A DNA stretch of 64,000 bases from Modestobacter roseus (GTDB lineage Bacteria > Actinomycetota > Actinomycetes > Mycobacteriales > Geodermatophilaceae). Numbering within the stretch: the stretch's first letter is position 1; each line of letters opens with the position of its first letter. The DNA is taken from the NCBI RefSeq assembly GCF_007994135.1, contig NZ_VLKF01000001.1, positions 868,001-932,000 of the forward strand, written 5' to 3'. A program made the translations under genes and the position numbers. This document shows, piece by piece, positions 7,363-16,281 of this stretch. Under the pieces are notes generated by a model. That model searched no databases and was not told where the DNA came from. It saw nothing but the letters and a program-made list of their open reading frames with translations.

Positions 7363-8870
7363 CCGCGCACCCCGGTGATCCGCTCGGCGGCCAGGCGGCC
7401 GCTGAGCACGACCATCGGCACGCCGACGCCGGGCTGCACCGACGACCCGGCCAGGACGACGTTCTCCGGGCCCGAGCGGGGCAGCGTGGACGGGCGGAAC
7501 GGCCCGGTCTGGCCGAAGGTGTGCGCCAGCGCGAACGGTGTGCCGGCGGCCATGCCCTGCGCCGCCCAGTCGACCGGGGTGAGCAGCTCCTCCACCTCGA
7601 TCGCGTCCCCGACCCCGGTCCAGCCCCGGGCGTCCAGGGCGGCCAGCAGCTCCTCCCGGTAGCGCGGCGCCAGCGCCGGCCAGTCCAGGTCGGGGTTGCC
7701 GCCGCTGCGCGGGTCGAGGTTCGGGGTGGGGGCGACGACGCTGAGCACCTGGCCGCCCTCGGGCGCCAGCGACCGGTCGGTGACCGACGGCATGCTGATC
7801 AGCAGGCTGGGGTCGCTCATCGGCCGGCCGTCGCGGGTCAGCTCGTCGAACACCTGCCGCCAGGAGGCCCCGAAGCTGATCGTGTGGTGGGCCTGACCGG
7901 GGAACGTCGCCCGCGCCCCCAGGTGCAGGGCCACGCAGGACGGCGAGTACACCGGGCGGCGCGGGCCGCGCAGGCCGGGCACCAGCCGGTGCGGGGCGTC
8001 GGCGGTGACCACGACGGCATCGGCGGGCAGGCGGTCGCCACCGGCCAGCCGGACCGCGGCGACCCGGGAGCCCTCCACCTCCAGCTCGGCGTCGACCCCG
8101 TAGCGGAACTCCACGCCGGCGTCGGCGGCCGCGGCGGCCATCGCGCGCGGGACGGCGCCGATGCCGCCCTCGGGGTGCCAGACCCCGGCGCCGATGTCGA
8201 GCTGGGCGATGACCGCGTAGGCGGCGATCGCCCGGAACGGCGACACCCCGGCGTAGAGGGCCTGGAAGCTGAACAGCCGGCGCAGCCGGTCGTCGCCGAA
8301 GAACCGCTCGACGTGCGAGGACAGCCGCCGGAAGCCGCCCCGGCGGACCAGCTGCACCAGCTCGGGCCCGGCCAGGTCCAGCGGGGAGTCGAGGTTCCGG
8401 TCGATGAAGGTGCGCAGCTGCAGCCGGTACAGCTCGGCCAGGTCGTCGAGGTAGCGGTGCAGCGCCGCGGCCTCCGCCGGCCCGCACAGCCGCTCGACCT
8501 CGGCGGCGAAGGCCGCGCGGTCGGCGTGCACGTCCAGGTGCGACCCGTCGGCGAACTGGGCGCGGTAGGTGGTCTCCAACGGGGTCAGCGTCAGCCGGTC
8601 GGCCATCCGCTCGCCCACCGCGGCGAAGGCGTCCTCGACCAGCTCGGGCGCGGTGAACACCGAGGGGCCGGTGTCCAGCGTGTAGCCGGCCCGGCTGACC
8701 ACCCCCGCCCGCCCGCCGGGGCTCAGGGCCCGGTCGACGACGGTCACCTCGCGGCCGGCGCCGCGCAGCCGCAGCGCGGCCGACAGCCCGGCCAGCCCGG
8801 CGCCGACGACGACCACCCGGTCGGTGCGGCCCGGGACGGTGCGCACCCGGCCGTTGCGCAGGCCGCTCAC
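7359..8870 (-). CDS. crtI: Phytoene desaturase (CrtI family)
   Basis: FAD enzyme that desaturates phytoene stepwise to lycopene. Of 503 residues, about 18-50 are the dinucleotide-binding fold VVVVGAGLAGLSAALRLRGAGREVTVVDR followed by SPGGRAG. The C-terminus ends with the CrtI signature region GSSVQPGVGVPMVVLSGRLAAERI. Length matches the family (about 490-510). GTGA overlaps at both ends couple it to crtE and crtB, which supports the phytoene-desaturase role over other CrtI-like desaturases. Confidence 0.92.
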   Translation of the reverse strand: MSGLRNGRVRTVPGRTDRVVVVGAGLAGLSAALRLRGAGREVTVVDRALSPGGRAGVVSRAGYTLDTGPSVFTAPELVEDAFAAVGERMADRLTLTPLETTYRAQFADGSHLDVHADRAAFAAEVERLCGPAEAAALHRYLDDLAELYRLQLRTFIDRNLDSPLDLAGPELVQLVRRGGFRRLSSHVERFFGDDRLRRLFSFQALYAGVSPFRAIAAYAVIAQLDIGAGVWHPEGGIGAVPRAMAAAAADAGVEFRYGVDAELEVEGSRVAAVRLAGGDRLPADAVVVTADAPHRLVPGLRGPRRPVYSPSCVALHLGARATFPGQAHHTISFGASWRQVFDELTRDGRPMSDPSLLISMPSVTDRSLAPEGGQVLSVVAPTPNLDPRSGGNPDLDWPALAPRYREELLAALDARGWTGVGDAIEVEELLTPVDWAAQGMAAGTPFALAHTFGQTGPFRPSTLPRSGPENVVLAGSSVQPGVGVPMVVLSGRLAAERITGVRG

Positions 8871-10066
8871 GCGGCGCGGGCGGTCGCGGCCACGGCGAGC
8901 GCGTCCAGTGCGGTGCGGGCGTCGGCGACGATCGGCGCCTCGGCGATGGCGGTCCGGGCGAGGGCGGTCCGCTCGGTGATCCGCTCCTCGACCCGGGCCC
9001 GGGCGCCGGTGCGCTCGATCAGCTCGCGCAGCGCGGCGAACTGGTCGGGGCCGGCGGTCGGGTCGCCGAGCGACTCGGCCAGCAGCCGGCGGCCGGCGTC
9101 GTCGGCGCGTTCCTGGGCCAGCGCGATGAGCAGGGTCTGCTTGCCCTCGCGCAGGTCGTCGTCGGCGGACTTGCCGGTGACCGCCGGGTCACCGAACACG
9201 CCGAGCACGTCGTCGCGCAGCTGGAAGGCCTCGCCCAGCGGCAGGCCGATCGCGGTGTAGGCCTCGGTGACCTCCGGCGCGGCGCCGGCGATGGCGGCAC
9301 CGAGCTGCAGGGGGCGCTGCACCGTGTACCCGGCGCTCTTGTACCGGGCGACGGTCAGCGCGCCCTCGGGACCGGGCAGCCCGCCTCCGGCGCGCAGCAG
9401 GTCCAGGTACTGGCCGGCGGTGACCTCGGTGCGCATCACGTCCCACACCGTGCGGGCCCGGGCCAGCGCGGCGGCGGAGATGCCCGACCGGCGCAGCTGC
9501 TCGTCGGACCAGACCAGCGCCAGGTCCCCGACCAGGATCGCGGCGCCGACGCCGAACAGGTCCGCGTCGCCGTCGAGGCCGTCGTCCCCGTGGCGGGCGG
9601 CGAAGCCGATGTGGGTGGCCGGGCGGCTGCGGCGGGTCAGCGCACCGTCCATGACGTCGTCGTGCACCAGCGCGCTGGCGTGCACGAACTCCAGCGCGGC
9701 GACCGCGCGCAGGACCGCGGCGTCGTCCTCGGCCGGACCGGTCGCGCCGGCCGCCCCGCGCCAGCCCCAGTAGGCGAACAGCGGGCGCAGCCGCTTGCCG
9801 CCCTCGGCCAGGGCGCACACCTCGTCGACCACCGGCGTCAGCTGCGGCGCCATGGCCGCGAGGGTGACGCGCTGCTCGGTGAGGAAGGCGGCGAGCGCGT
9901 CGCTGACGGCGCTGCGGACACGGTCCAGGTCGGCCGCCTGCGAGGCGGCGACCGCAGGGCCGGGTGGGCTGTCGCGGTGCTGGGTCCCGGCGATCACCTG
10001 GTCAGTATTGCCCAACCCGATCGGTCGCGGCCCGCGCAAGGTATCAGTTGACTGATGCCGGTTCAT
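8867..10066 (-). CDS. crtE: Polyprenyl (geranylgeranyl) diphosphate synthase
   Basis: Makes the C20 prenyl diphosphate used by CrtB. The core shows the first Asp-rich motif HDDVMD with following Arg residues, the [13 protein letters not shown] segment, the [13 protein letters not shown] second Asp-rich motif and [13 protein letters not shown]. It heads the operon crtE-crtI-crtB. The start is uncertain: the ATG at 10066 has a GGGAGAG site and gives 399 residues, but its first 22 codons have clearly lower third-position GC than the rest. The GTG at 9997 (376 residues) may be the true start. In Mycobacterium idsA2 also sits divergently beside the MTHFR-like gene. Confidence 0.88.
   Translation of the reverse strand: MNRHQSTDTLRGPRPIGLGNTDQVIAGTQHRDSPPGPAVAASQAADLDRVRSAVSDALAAFLTEQRVTLAAMAPQLTPVVDEVCALAEGGKRLRPLFAYWGWRGAAGATGPAEDDAAVLRAVAALEFVHASALVHDDVMDGALTRRSRPATHIGFAARHGDDGLDGDADLFGVGAAILVGDLALVWSDEQLRRSGISAAALARARTVWDVMRTEVTAGQYLDLLRAGGGLPGPEGALTVARYKSAGYTVQRPLQLGAAIAGAAPEVTEAYTAIGLPLGEAFQLRDDVLGVFGDPAVTGKSADDDLREGKQTLLIALAQERADDAGRRLLAESLGDPTAGPDQFAALRELIERTGARARVEERITERTALARTAIAEAPIVADARTALDALAVAATARAA
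10043..10056. promoter_or_regulatory. inverted repeat upstream of or within the start of crtE
   Basis: ATCAGT (10043-10048), TG, ACTGAT (10051-10056) is a perfect 6-bp inverted repeat in a locally AT-richer patch between the crtE core and metF. If crtE starts at 9997 it lies in the promoter region and could be an operator for carotenoid genes; if it starts at 10066 it is inside the coding sequence. Confidence 0.35.
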
Positions 10067-10152
10067 CTGCTCTCCCACCTGGACCGTTGCGGGTCCTCGT
10101 CCGGCAGTGTCGGAGTCCCTTCGCCCGCGACCGCCCGGACGGATGCAGCCAC

Positions 10153-10158
10153 TACCCT
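10153..10158 (+). promoter_or_regulatory. -10 element of a leaderless promoter for the MTHFR gene
   Basis: TACCCT (TANNNT) ends 7 nt before the GTG at 10166, the spacing expected when transcription begins at the start codon. No ribosome site precedes that GTG. Confidence 0.45.
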
Positions 10159-10165
10159 CCATGCC

Positions 10166-11065
10166 GTGACCGGCACCGTGCGCGAGCTCCTCGACCAGGG
10201 GCGGCCCACGTGGTCGTTCGAGTTCTTCCCGCCCAAGGACGCCGCGGGGGAGACCCAGCTGTGGACGGCGCTGCGCGAGCTGGAGCGGCTGCAGCCGTCG
10301 TTCGTGTCGGTGACCTACGGTGCCGGGGGCTCGACCCGCGAGGGCACCGTCGCGGTGGCCGAGCGGATCGCCGCGGAGACCACGCTGCTGCCGCTGGCGC
10401 ACCTCACCGCGGTCGACCACAGCATCGCCGAGCTGCGGCACGTCGTCAGCCGGCTGGCGGCGGCCGGGGTGCGCAACCTGCTGGCGCTGCGCGGCGACCC
10501 GCCCGGCGCCGATCCGCAGGCGGAGTGGGTGGCCCACCCCGACGGCGTGCGGCACGCCGCCGAGCTGGTCGCGCTGATCAAGGACGCCGGCGACTTCTGC
10601 GTCGGCGTGGCGGCCTTCCCCGAGCTGCACCCCCGCTCGCCGGACGCCGAGACCGACACCGACATGTTCGTGGCCAAGTGCCGGGCCGGTGCCGACTACG
10701 CGATCACCCAGATGTTCTTCCGGGTCGAGGACTACCTGCGGCTGCGCGACCGGGTGTCCGCCCGCGGCTGCGAGGTCCCGGTGATCGCCGGGGTGATGCC
10801 GGTGACCAGCGTCCGGCAGATCACCCGGATCGTGGAGCTGTCCGGGCAGGCCTTCCCCGCGGAGCTGGCCGACCGGTTCGCCGCCCTGGACGGCGACACC
10901 CCGGAGGCCCGCCGGGCGGTGCGCGAGCTGGGCGTCGAGGTGGCCACGGACATGTGCCGGCGGCTGCTGGACGAGGGCGTGCCGGGCATCCACGTCATCA
11001 CCATGAACCGCTCGGCGGCGGCCCTCGAGCTCCACGCCGCGCTGGCCGGGGCGCCCGCCGTCTGA
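10166..11065 (+). CDS. metF: Methylenetetrahydrofolate reductase
   Basis: Reduces 5,10-methylene-THF to 5-methyl-THF for methionine synthesis. The 299 residues show [11 protein letters not shown] at the start (the Glu is the catalytic acid), [13 protein letters not shown], the HLTAVDHS segment, LLALRGDPP and [16 protein letters not shown], all hallmarks of the MTHFR TIM barrel. The GTG at 10166 is chosen because the family begins just before this motif and a -10 box sits 7 nt upstream; an ATG at 10055 would add 37 unsupported residues. It is divergent from crtE, as Rv2172c is from idsA2 in Mycobacterium. Confidence 0.9.
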   Translation: MTGTVRELLDQGRPTWSFEFFPPKDAAGETQLWTALRELERLQPSFVSVTYGAGGSTREGTVAVAERIAAETTLLPLAHLTAVDHSIAELRHVVSRLAAAGVRNLLALRGDPPGADPQAEWVAHPDGVRHAAELVALIKDAGDFCVGVAAFPELHPRSPDAETDTDMFVAKCRAGADYAITQMFFRVEDYLRLRDRVSARGCEVPVIAGVMPVTSVRQITRIVELSGQAFPAELADRFAALDGDTPEARRAVRELGVEVATDMCRRLLDEGVPGIHVITMNRSAAALELHAALAGAPAV

Positions 11066-11084
11066 CCCGCCCCGGCCGGGTACC

Positions 11085-11702
11085 TCAGCGGGACAGCACC
11101 TCGTCGGCCTCCCGGGCGGCCCGGCGCAGCCCCTCGTGCTCGGCGGCGTAGCCACCGACGACGCCCACCACCGGCAGCTGGGACAGCGCGCGGTGCCGCA
11201 GCTTGCCCTGCGGGCGGGCGTCGAGCGCGTCGTCGATCCGGCCGAGCAGCCGTGCCGCCCGCCAGACCGCCCGGGCCGCGCCGGTGACCCCCGTCCGCCG
11301 CTCGCCGAATGCCTCCTGCGCGTACACCCCGCGGTCGCGCGCCAGCAGCGGGCGCACCCGGGCCGCCGGCAGGTCCCGGTCCAGCAGCACCCGCGCGAGC
11401 AGCGTGATGCGGTCGGCCGGGTCGGTCACCCGGTGCTCCCCGGCGACGCCGAGGACCACCAGGGACTGCACCGCGGAGCCGACGGTGTTCTGCACCGGCA
11501 GGAGCGAGGCCAGCCGGCCGGCGAAGCGCGGGGCCGCGGAGACGCCGGCGGCGACCCGGCTCGCCCGGTCGGCCCACCAGGCGGCGCGGCGCTCGGCCGG
11601 CAGCTCGGGTGGCCGGCCCAGCCGCCGGACGACCGGGGTGAGCAGCCGGTCGACCCGGCGCAGGACGTCGACGACCACGGCGTCGCTGATCGGAGGGGCC
11701 AT
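11085..11702 (-). CDS. Hypothetical protein with hydrophobic segments
   Basis: A 205-residue protein I do not recognise. It is Arg/Ala/Leu-rich, with an amphipathic N-terminal third, a mildly hydrophobic stretch LPVQNTVGSAVQSLVVLGVAG (about 68-88) and a C-terminal LPVVGVVGGYAAEHEG that could be a membrane-associated helix. No catalytic motif is visible. Codon use is typical of the window, which supports real coding. It is convergent with metF (19-bp gap) and divergent from the secreted protein at 11786. Confidence 0.6.
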   Translation of the reverse strand: MAPPISDAVVVDVLRRVDRLLTPVVRRLGRPPELPAERRAAWWADRASRVAAGVSAAPRFAGRLASLLPVQNTVGSAVQSLVVLGVAGEHRVTDPADRITLLARVLLDRDLPAARVRPLLARDRGVYAQEAFGERRTGVTGAARAVWRAARLLGRIDDALDARPQGKLRHRALSQLPVVGVVGGYAAEHEGLRRAAREADEVLSR

Positions 11703-11754
11703 CCCGCGACCGTAGGGGCGGAGCCTCCGGCGCGCATGATCACCGGGCCGGGCA

Positions 11755-11778
11755 GGTTGCGGGCAACCGACGTACCGT
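11755..11778 (+). promoter_or_regulatory. inverted repeat plus leaderless -10 box before the LolA-like gene
   Basis: GGTTGC (11755-11760), GG, GCAACC (11763-11768) is a perfect inverted repeat. TACCGT (11773-11778) follows, ending 7 nt before the GTG at 11786, the spacing of a leaderless start. The repeat sits just upstream of the -10, where a repressor or activator would act. Confidence 0.4.
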
Positions 11779-11785
11779 CGTCGGC

Positions 11786-12895
11786 GTGGCGCGACGGCGG
11801 ACCGGGGCAGCCGCCCGCTGGGCAGCGGTGGTCACCGGCGTCGTCCTGCTGGTGAGCCTCCCCGCGCTGGTCGCCGCGCTGCCGGCCACCGACGCCTCCG
11901 TGTCCGCCCCCGAGCTGCGGGCACAGGCGCTGGCCTCGGCCGGCGTGGCGCACTCCGGCTACGCCCAGGCCGCCGGCGGCCTGTCCCTGCCGGTGGGGCA
12001 GCAGCTCACCCCGGTCGCCGACCTGCTCAGCGACCGGACGTCGATGCGCACCTGGTACCGCAGCCCCCAGGACTGGCGGGTCGACGTGGTCAGCCCCACC
12101 GGGGAGACCGGGGTCTACCGCGACTCGGCGGGGGTGTGGACCTGGGAGTACGAGGACGCGGTCGTGACCCGCGCCGGCACCCCGCCCCTCGCCCTGCCCA
12201 CCGCCCCGGACCTGCTGCCCACCGCGCTGGGGTGGCGGCTGCTGTCCGAGGCCGACGAGGCGGAGCTGTCCCGCGCGCCGGCCGCCCGGGTCGCCGGGCG
12301 CGACGCCCTGGGGCTGCGGCTGGTGCCTGCGGCGGACGCCTCCTCGATCGCCCGGGTCGACGTGTGGGTCGACTCCGCCACCGGCCTGCCGCTGCGGGTC
12401 CGGGTGGTCGGCGAGGGCGGCAGCGACGCCGACCCCGCGCTGGACACCGCCTTCCTGGACGTCGACCTCGCCGACCCGGGGGCCGCCGCGAGCCGCTTCA
12501 CCCCACCGCCGGCGCGGGACCTGCGCACCGGTCCGGACGAGCAGCTGTACGAAGCGGCCCGGACCGGGCTGCGCGACGGCGTCGTCCTGCCGCCCACGCT
12601 GGCCGGGTTGGCGCGCCGGGACGTGCCGGGGACCCCGGCGTCGGTCGGTGCCTACGGCCGGGGGGTGACCGTGCTGGTCGCCGTCCCGCTGCCCGACCGC
12701 GCCGCCGACGGGCTGCGGAGGGCGCTGCGGCGGTCCCCGGACGCGGTGGCGGACCCCGCCGGCGTGCGGCTGTCCGCCGGGCCGCTGGGGCTGATGCTGG
12801 TCGACGGGAGCACGGGCCCGCTGCTGCTCACCGGCACCGTCGACGGCGAGGCCCTCGCGGGAGCCGCGGCCGAACTGACCGGCGGCGGCCGGTGA
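11786..12895 (+). CDS. Secreted LolA/sigma-E-regulator-like protein
   Basis: Exported protein of 369 residues with an N-terminal signal or anchor helix (about 10-34, WAAVVTGVVLLVSLPALVAAL). The middle reads as the LolA/RseB-like beta fold: SDRTSMRTWYRSPQDWRVDVV, GETGVYRDSAGVWTWEYED and ARVDVWVDSATGLPLRVRV. Such actinobacterial proteins often precede ABC exporter genes and may bind lipids or lipoproteins; that role is inferred. The stop overlaps the GTG of the ATPase gene, so this and the next two genes form one operon. Its promoter looks leaderless. Confidence 0.72.
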   Translation: MARRRTGAAARWAAVVTGVVLLVSLPALVAALPATDASVSAPELRAQALASAGVAHSGYAQAAGGLSLPVGQQLTPVADLLSDRTSMRTWYRSPQDWRVDVVSPTGETGVYRDSAGVWTWEYEDAVVTRAGTPPLALPTAPDLLPTALGWRLLSEADEAELSRAPAARVAGRDALGLRLVPAADASSIARVDVWVDSATGLPLRVRVVGEGGSDADPALDTAFLDVDLADPGAAASRFTPPPARDLRTGPDEQLYEAARTGLRDGVVLPPTLAGLARRDVPGTPASVGAYGRGVTVLVAVPLPDRAADGLRRALRRSPDAVADPAGVRLSAGPLGLMLVDGSTGPLLLTGTVDGEALAGAAAELTGGGR

Positions 12896-13827
12896 GCACG
12901 GTGATCGCGACCACCGGGCTGGTCAAGCGGTACGGCCGGCTGCGCGCCGTCGACGGCATCGACCTCGACGTGCGGGCCGGGGACGTCTACGGCTTCCTCG
13001 GCGCGAACGGCTCGGGCAAGACGACGACGGTGCGCATGCTGCTGGGGCTGGTGCTGCCCACCGCCGGCGAGGTGCGGCTGCTGGACCGGCCGATGCCGCG
13101 GCGGGCGCGCGAGGTGCTGCCGCGGGTGGGTGCCCTGGTCGAGGGCCCGGCGCACTACGGCCACCTGTCCGGGCGGGCGAACCTGGCACTGCTCGACGCC
13201 GCCGGCCCCGGCGGGTCGCGGCGCACCCGCCGCACGCGGATCGACACGGTGCTGGAGCAGGTCGGGCTGGCCGGCGTCGGTCGCCGTCCGGTGCGCGACT
13301 ACTCGCTGGGCATGCGCCAGCGGCTCGGCCTGGCCGGGGCGCTGCTGCGCCGTCCGGAGCTGCTCGTGCTCGACGAGCCCACCAACGGCCTGGACCCGCA
13401 GGGCATCTCCGAGATCCGCGAGCTGCTGCTGACGCTGAACCGGGAGGGGACGACGGTGTTCCTCTCCAGCCACCTGCTGGCCGAGGTCGAGATGCTGGCC
13501 ACCCGGGTGGGGGTGCTCGACCGGGGGCGGCTGGTGCTGCAGGACGAGCTGGCCACGCTCACCGCGCCCACCGGGGCCACGGTGGTGGAGACCCCCGACC
13601 CGGAGCGGGTGCGGGCCGCGCTGGACGGGCGGGTGCTGTCCCTCGACGGTTCCCGCGCCGTGGTCCGCGGGGCCGACCCGGCCGAGGTCAACGCCGCGCT
13701 GGTGGCGGCCGGGGTGCCGGTCACCGGGCTGGCGCTGCAGCGGCCGACCCTGGAGGAGGTGGTGCTGGCCGCGGCGAGCACCAGCGCCGACCGGGTCGAC
13801 GCACCCGGGGAACGGAGCCGGCGGTGA
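12892..13827 (+). CDS. ABC transporter ATP-binding protein
   Basis: Nucleotide-binding subunit of an ABC-2 exporter (311 residues). Visible are Walker A GANGSGKTT (about 40-48), the Q-loop region, the signature YSLGMRQRLGLAGALLRRP, Walker B ELLVLDEPTNGLDP and the SSHLL switch His. The C-terminal 80 residues form the usual regulatory extension of drug/lipid-type ATPases. Start is the GTG at 12892, whose GTGA overlaps the previous stop. It pairs with the permease at 13824, also by GTGA overlap. Substrate unknown. Confidence 0.92.
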   Translation: MSTVIATTGLVKRYGRLRAVDGIDLDVRAGDVYGFLGANGSGKTTTVRMLLGLVLPTAGEVRLLDRPMPRRAREVLPRVGALVEGPAHYGHLSGRANLALLDAAGPGGSRRTRRTRIDTVLEQVGLAGVGRRPVRDYSLGMRQRLGLAGALLRRPELLVLDEPTNGLDPQGISEIRELLLTLNREGTTVFLSSHLLAEVEMLATRVGVLDRGRLVLQDELATLTAPTGATVVETPDPERVRAALDGRVLSLDGSRAVVRGADPAEVNAALVAAGVPVTGLALQRPTLEEVVLAAASTSADRVDAPGERSRR

Positions 13828-14633
13828 TCGGCGTCGAGCTGCGCAAGCTGTTCCGCCGGCCGCGGACCTGGGTGACGATCGGGCTGCTCAACGCGCTGCC
13901 GGTGCTGGTGGCCGTGCTGCTCGCGGTCACCGACCTGGCGCCGCGGCCGGGGGAGGGGCCGGCGTTCCTGTCCGCGGTGCTGACCAACGGCACCCTCTAC
14001 CCACTGGCGGCGCTGGCGATCGTGCTGCCGCTGTTCCTGCCGATCGCGGTCGCGCTGATCGCCGGGGAGTCGGTGGCCGGGGAGGCGCAGGCCGGCACGC
14101 TGCGCTACCTGCTGGCCCGCCCGGCCGGGCGCACCCGGCTGCTGGTGGCCAAGCTGGTCGCGCTGATCGCCTTCGTGTTCGTCACCGTGCTGGTGGTCGC
14201 GCTGGTCGGCTACCTGGTGGGGCAGCTGCTGTTCGACGTCCAGCCGATCGGCGGGACGACGCTGTCGGGCACCACCCTCACCCCCCAGCAGCTCGCCGGC
14301 CGGACCGTGCTGGCGATCGGCTACGTGACCGTCTCCATGCTCGGGGTGGCGGCGTTCGCGCTGTTCTTCTCCACGCTCACCGACTCCCCGCCGGCGGCGA
14401 TGCTCGGGGCGCTGGCGGTGTTCATCGCGTCCTCGTTGCTGCTCACCCTGGACGCCGCGTCGTCGTTCGCGCCCTACCTGCCCACGCGGTACTGGCTGGC
14501 GTTCGTCGACTTCTTCCGCGACCCGGTGTTCTGGCGCGACATCGTGCGCGGCATCGCCCTGCAGGGCGTCTACGTCGGGGTGCTGCTGGCCGCGGCGTGG
14601 GCGAACTTCACCACCAAGGACATCACCAGCTGA
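13824..14633 (+). CDS. ABC-2 type transporter permease
   Basis: Membrane subunit of the exporter encoded with the ATPase (269 residues). Six hydrophobic segments are visible, including WVTIGLLNALPVLVAVLLAV, LAALAIVLPLFLPIAVALIAGE, LIAFVFVTVLVVALVGYLV, VSMLGVAAFALFF and a last one near the C-terminus. The motif ESVAGEAQAGTLRYLLARPAGRTRLL is the typical ABC-2 coupling region. The GTG start overlaps the ATPase stop. Confidence 0.87.
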   Translation: MIGVELRKLFRRPRTWVTIGLLNALPVLVAVLLAVTDLAPRPGEGPAFLSAVLTNGTLYPLAALAIVLPLFLPIAVALIAGESVAGEAQAGTLRYLLARPAGRTRLLVAKLVALIAFVFVTVLVVALVGYLVGQLLFDVQPIGGTTLSGTTLTPQQLAGRTVLAIGYVTVSMLGVAAFALFFSTLTDSPPAAMLGALAVFIASSLLLTLDAASSFAPYLPTRYWLAFVDFFRDPVFWRDIVRGIALQGVYVGVLLAAAWANFTTKDITS

Positions 14634-14649
14634 GGGGTGCGCTCCGGGG

Positions 14650-15513
14650 TCAGCCGGCGGCCAGCGTCGTGCAGTCGTCGGAGCCGAGCTCGACCGGGTC
14701 GCCCGGCTGGAGCTGGGCCAGCACCATGGCCTGCACCAGCGGGTCGGTGGGGAGCTGACCGTGCGAGACGTCCGAGTCCGCACAGACCGACTGCACCGGC
14801 AGCTCCAGCGCACCGGCCAGCTCGGCCGACGCCGGCGGGGTGACCGTCTGGTCCACGGTGCTCCAGATCGACACCCAGCTGGGGCCGGCCGGCGTCTCGT
14901 CCCCGGCGTTCAGGCCGGCGAGCAGGTCGCTGTCGGTGGTCAGCTGCTGGCAGCCCACCCCGCACTCCGCCGGGACGAAGCTGCGCGCCAGGTCGGCGAC
15001 GGTGGTGCCGTGGTGCGGCGAGCCGAGCGTGACCACCCGGCGGGCCTGCGCCGCACCGCCGTCGGCGGCCCACAGCCGGGCGATCACCCCGCCGGCGGAG
15101 TACCCGACGACGTCGACGCTCTCCGCGCCGGTGCGGTCGAGTGCGGCGTCGACGGCGTCGCCGAGCGCCTCGGCCGAGCCGCGCAGGTCGCCGGTGCCGC
15201 CGTCGGGCACCTCGACCACGGTCGCGTCGCGCCCTGCGGCGGTGAGCTGCTCGGCCAGCGGCCGCAGCGACTCCGTCGACCCGCCGTACCCGGGCACGAG
15301 CAGCACCGGGCCGGGCTGCTCCGGGTCGGCCGCGGTCCCCGGGGCGGCGTCGTCCCCGGTGAGCAGCGGGACGGCGACGGCGACCGCCGCGGCCACCAGC
15401 ACGAGCGCCAGGAGGACCAGCAGCAGACGACGACGGGCGGGGGCGAGACCGGCGAGCACGGCCCCACTCTCCCTGCTGGCGGCGCCCGGTGCCCGCATCG
15501 TGGTGGACTGCAC
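14650..15513 (-). CDS. Alpha/beta-hydrolase, secreted or membrane-anchored lipase/esterase
   Basis: Predicted triacylglycerol lipase or esterase of 287 residues. An N-terminal helix (ARRRLLLVLLALVLVAAAVAVAVPLL) is a signal anchor. The fold shows the oxyanion motif VLLVPGYGG, nucleophile elbow GYSAGG (Ser), GSPHHGTTVADL typical of bacterial lipases, an Asp in STVDQTV and a late His in SHGQLP. Two Cys pairs suggest disulphides outside the cell. GTG at 15513 or ATG at 15498 could start it. Convergent with the ABC permease, divergent from the CDP-alcohol gene two bases away. Confidence 0.83.
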   Translation of the reverse strand: MQSTTMRAPGAASRESGAVLAGLAPARRRLLLVLLALVLVAAAVAVAVPLLTGDDAAPGTAADPEQPGPVLLVPGYGGSTESLRPLAEQLTAAGRDATVVEVPDGGTGDLRGSAEALGDAVDAALDRTGAESVDVVGYSAGGVIARLWAADGGAAQARRVVTLGSPHHGTTVADLARSFVPAECGVGCQQLTTDSDLLAGLNAGDETPAGPSWVSIWSTVDQTVTPPASAELAGALELPVQSVCADSDVSHGQLPTDPLVQAMVLAQLQPGDPVELGSDDCTTLAAG

Positions 15514-15519
15514 GCGTGC
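15510..15519. promoter_or_regulatory. palindrome spanning two divergent GTG starts
   Basis: GCACGCGTGC is a 10-bp perfect palindrome. The minus-strand GTG (15513-15511) and the plus-strand GTG (15516-15518) both lie inside it with 2 bp between them. This leaves no leader for either gene. Confidence 0.35.
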
Positions 15520-16172
15520 TGAGCCGCGACGAATACCTCATCGCGTGGTCACGCTGGCACGGCGGCACCGACCCGGCAGCCAGCCGGCTGGTGCGCGGCT
15601 GGCTCACCCTGGCCTACACGCTGGCCGTGCCGCTGGCCCGGATGTCGCCGCTGGTGGCCACCGCGCTCGGGCTGGTGGTCGCGGGTGCGGCCGTACCGGC
15701 GGCGGCGGCCGGGGGGCTGTGGCTGATCGCGGCCGGGCTGCTCGTCGGGCTGTCCGGGCTGCTGGACTCCCTGGACGGGGCGCTGGCCATCGCGGGGGGC
15801 CGGGCCTCCCGGCGGGGCTTCGTGCTGGACTCCGTCGTCGACCGGCTCACCGAGGTCGCCTACGCGCTGGCGCTGTGGGCCGCCGGGGCACCGGGCTGGC
15901 TGGCCGTGACCTTCGGGGCGCTGTGCTGGCTGCCGGACTACCTGCGTGCCCGGGCGGGCCAGGCCGGGGTCAGCGAGACCGGGGCGATCTCGGTGTGGGA
16001 GCGGCCCACCCGGGTGGCGATGACCGGGATGACCCTCGGCGGCGCCGGGGTGGTCGCGGCGCTGGTCTCGCCGGCGGTCGTCGTGGGCATCGGCACCGGC
16101 GTGGGCTGCCTGCTCGGCGCCGTCGGCACCGGGCAGCTCGGCGTCCAGCTGCGCCGGGCACTCGAGGACTGA
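15516..16172 (+). CDS. CDP-alcohol phosphatidyltransferase family membrane protein
   Basis: Integral membrane enzyme that transfers a phosphatidyl or phospho-alcohol group from a CDP-alcohol (218 residues). The family motif reads D-SL-DG-AL-AI-x8-G-FVL-D-SVV-D, about residues 77-103. All four metal-binding Asp residues and both Gly are present, but the usual Arg after the Ala is Ile. Several hydrophobic helices follow. Start taken as the GTG at 15516 (VLSRDEYLIAWSRWHGG); an upstream ATG at 15489 would overlap the divergent lipase. The alcohol acceptor is unknown. Confidence 0.8.
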   Translation: MLSRDEYLIAWSRWHGGTDPAASRLVRGWLTLAYTLAVPLARMSPLVATALGLVVAGAAVPAAAAGGLWLIAAGLLVGLSGLLDSLDGALAIAGGRASRRGFVLDSVVDRLTEVAYALALWAAGAPGWLAVTFGALCWLPDYLRARAGQAGVSETGAISVWERPTRVAMTGMTLGGAGVVAALVSPAVVVGIGTGVGCLLGAVGTGQLGVQLRRALED

Positions 16173-16281
16173 CCCGGCCGGGGGAGGGCGCCGGGCGCGG
16201 CAGCCGCAGTGCTCCTACGCTTGCCGGGCACCCCGGACGCCGCGGGTCGTGCCCCGCCGTCCTCCAGGAAGCAGCTGCACC

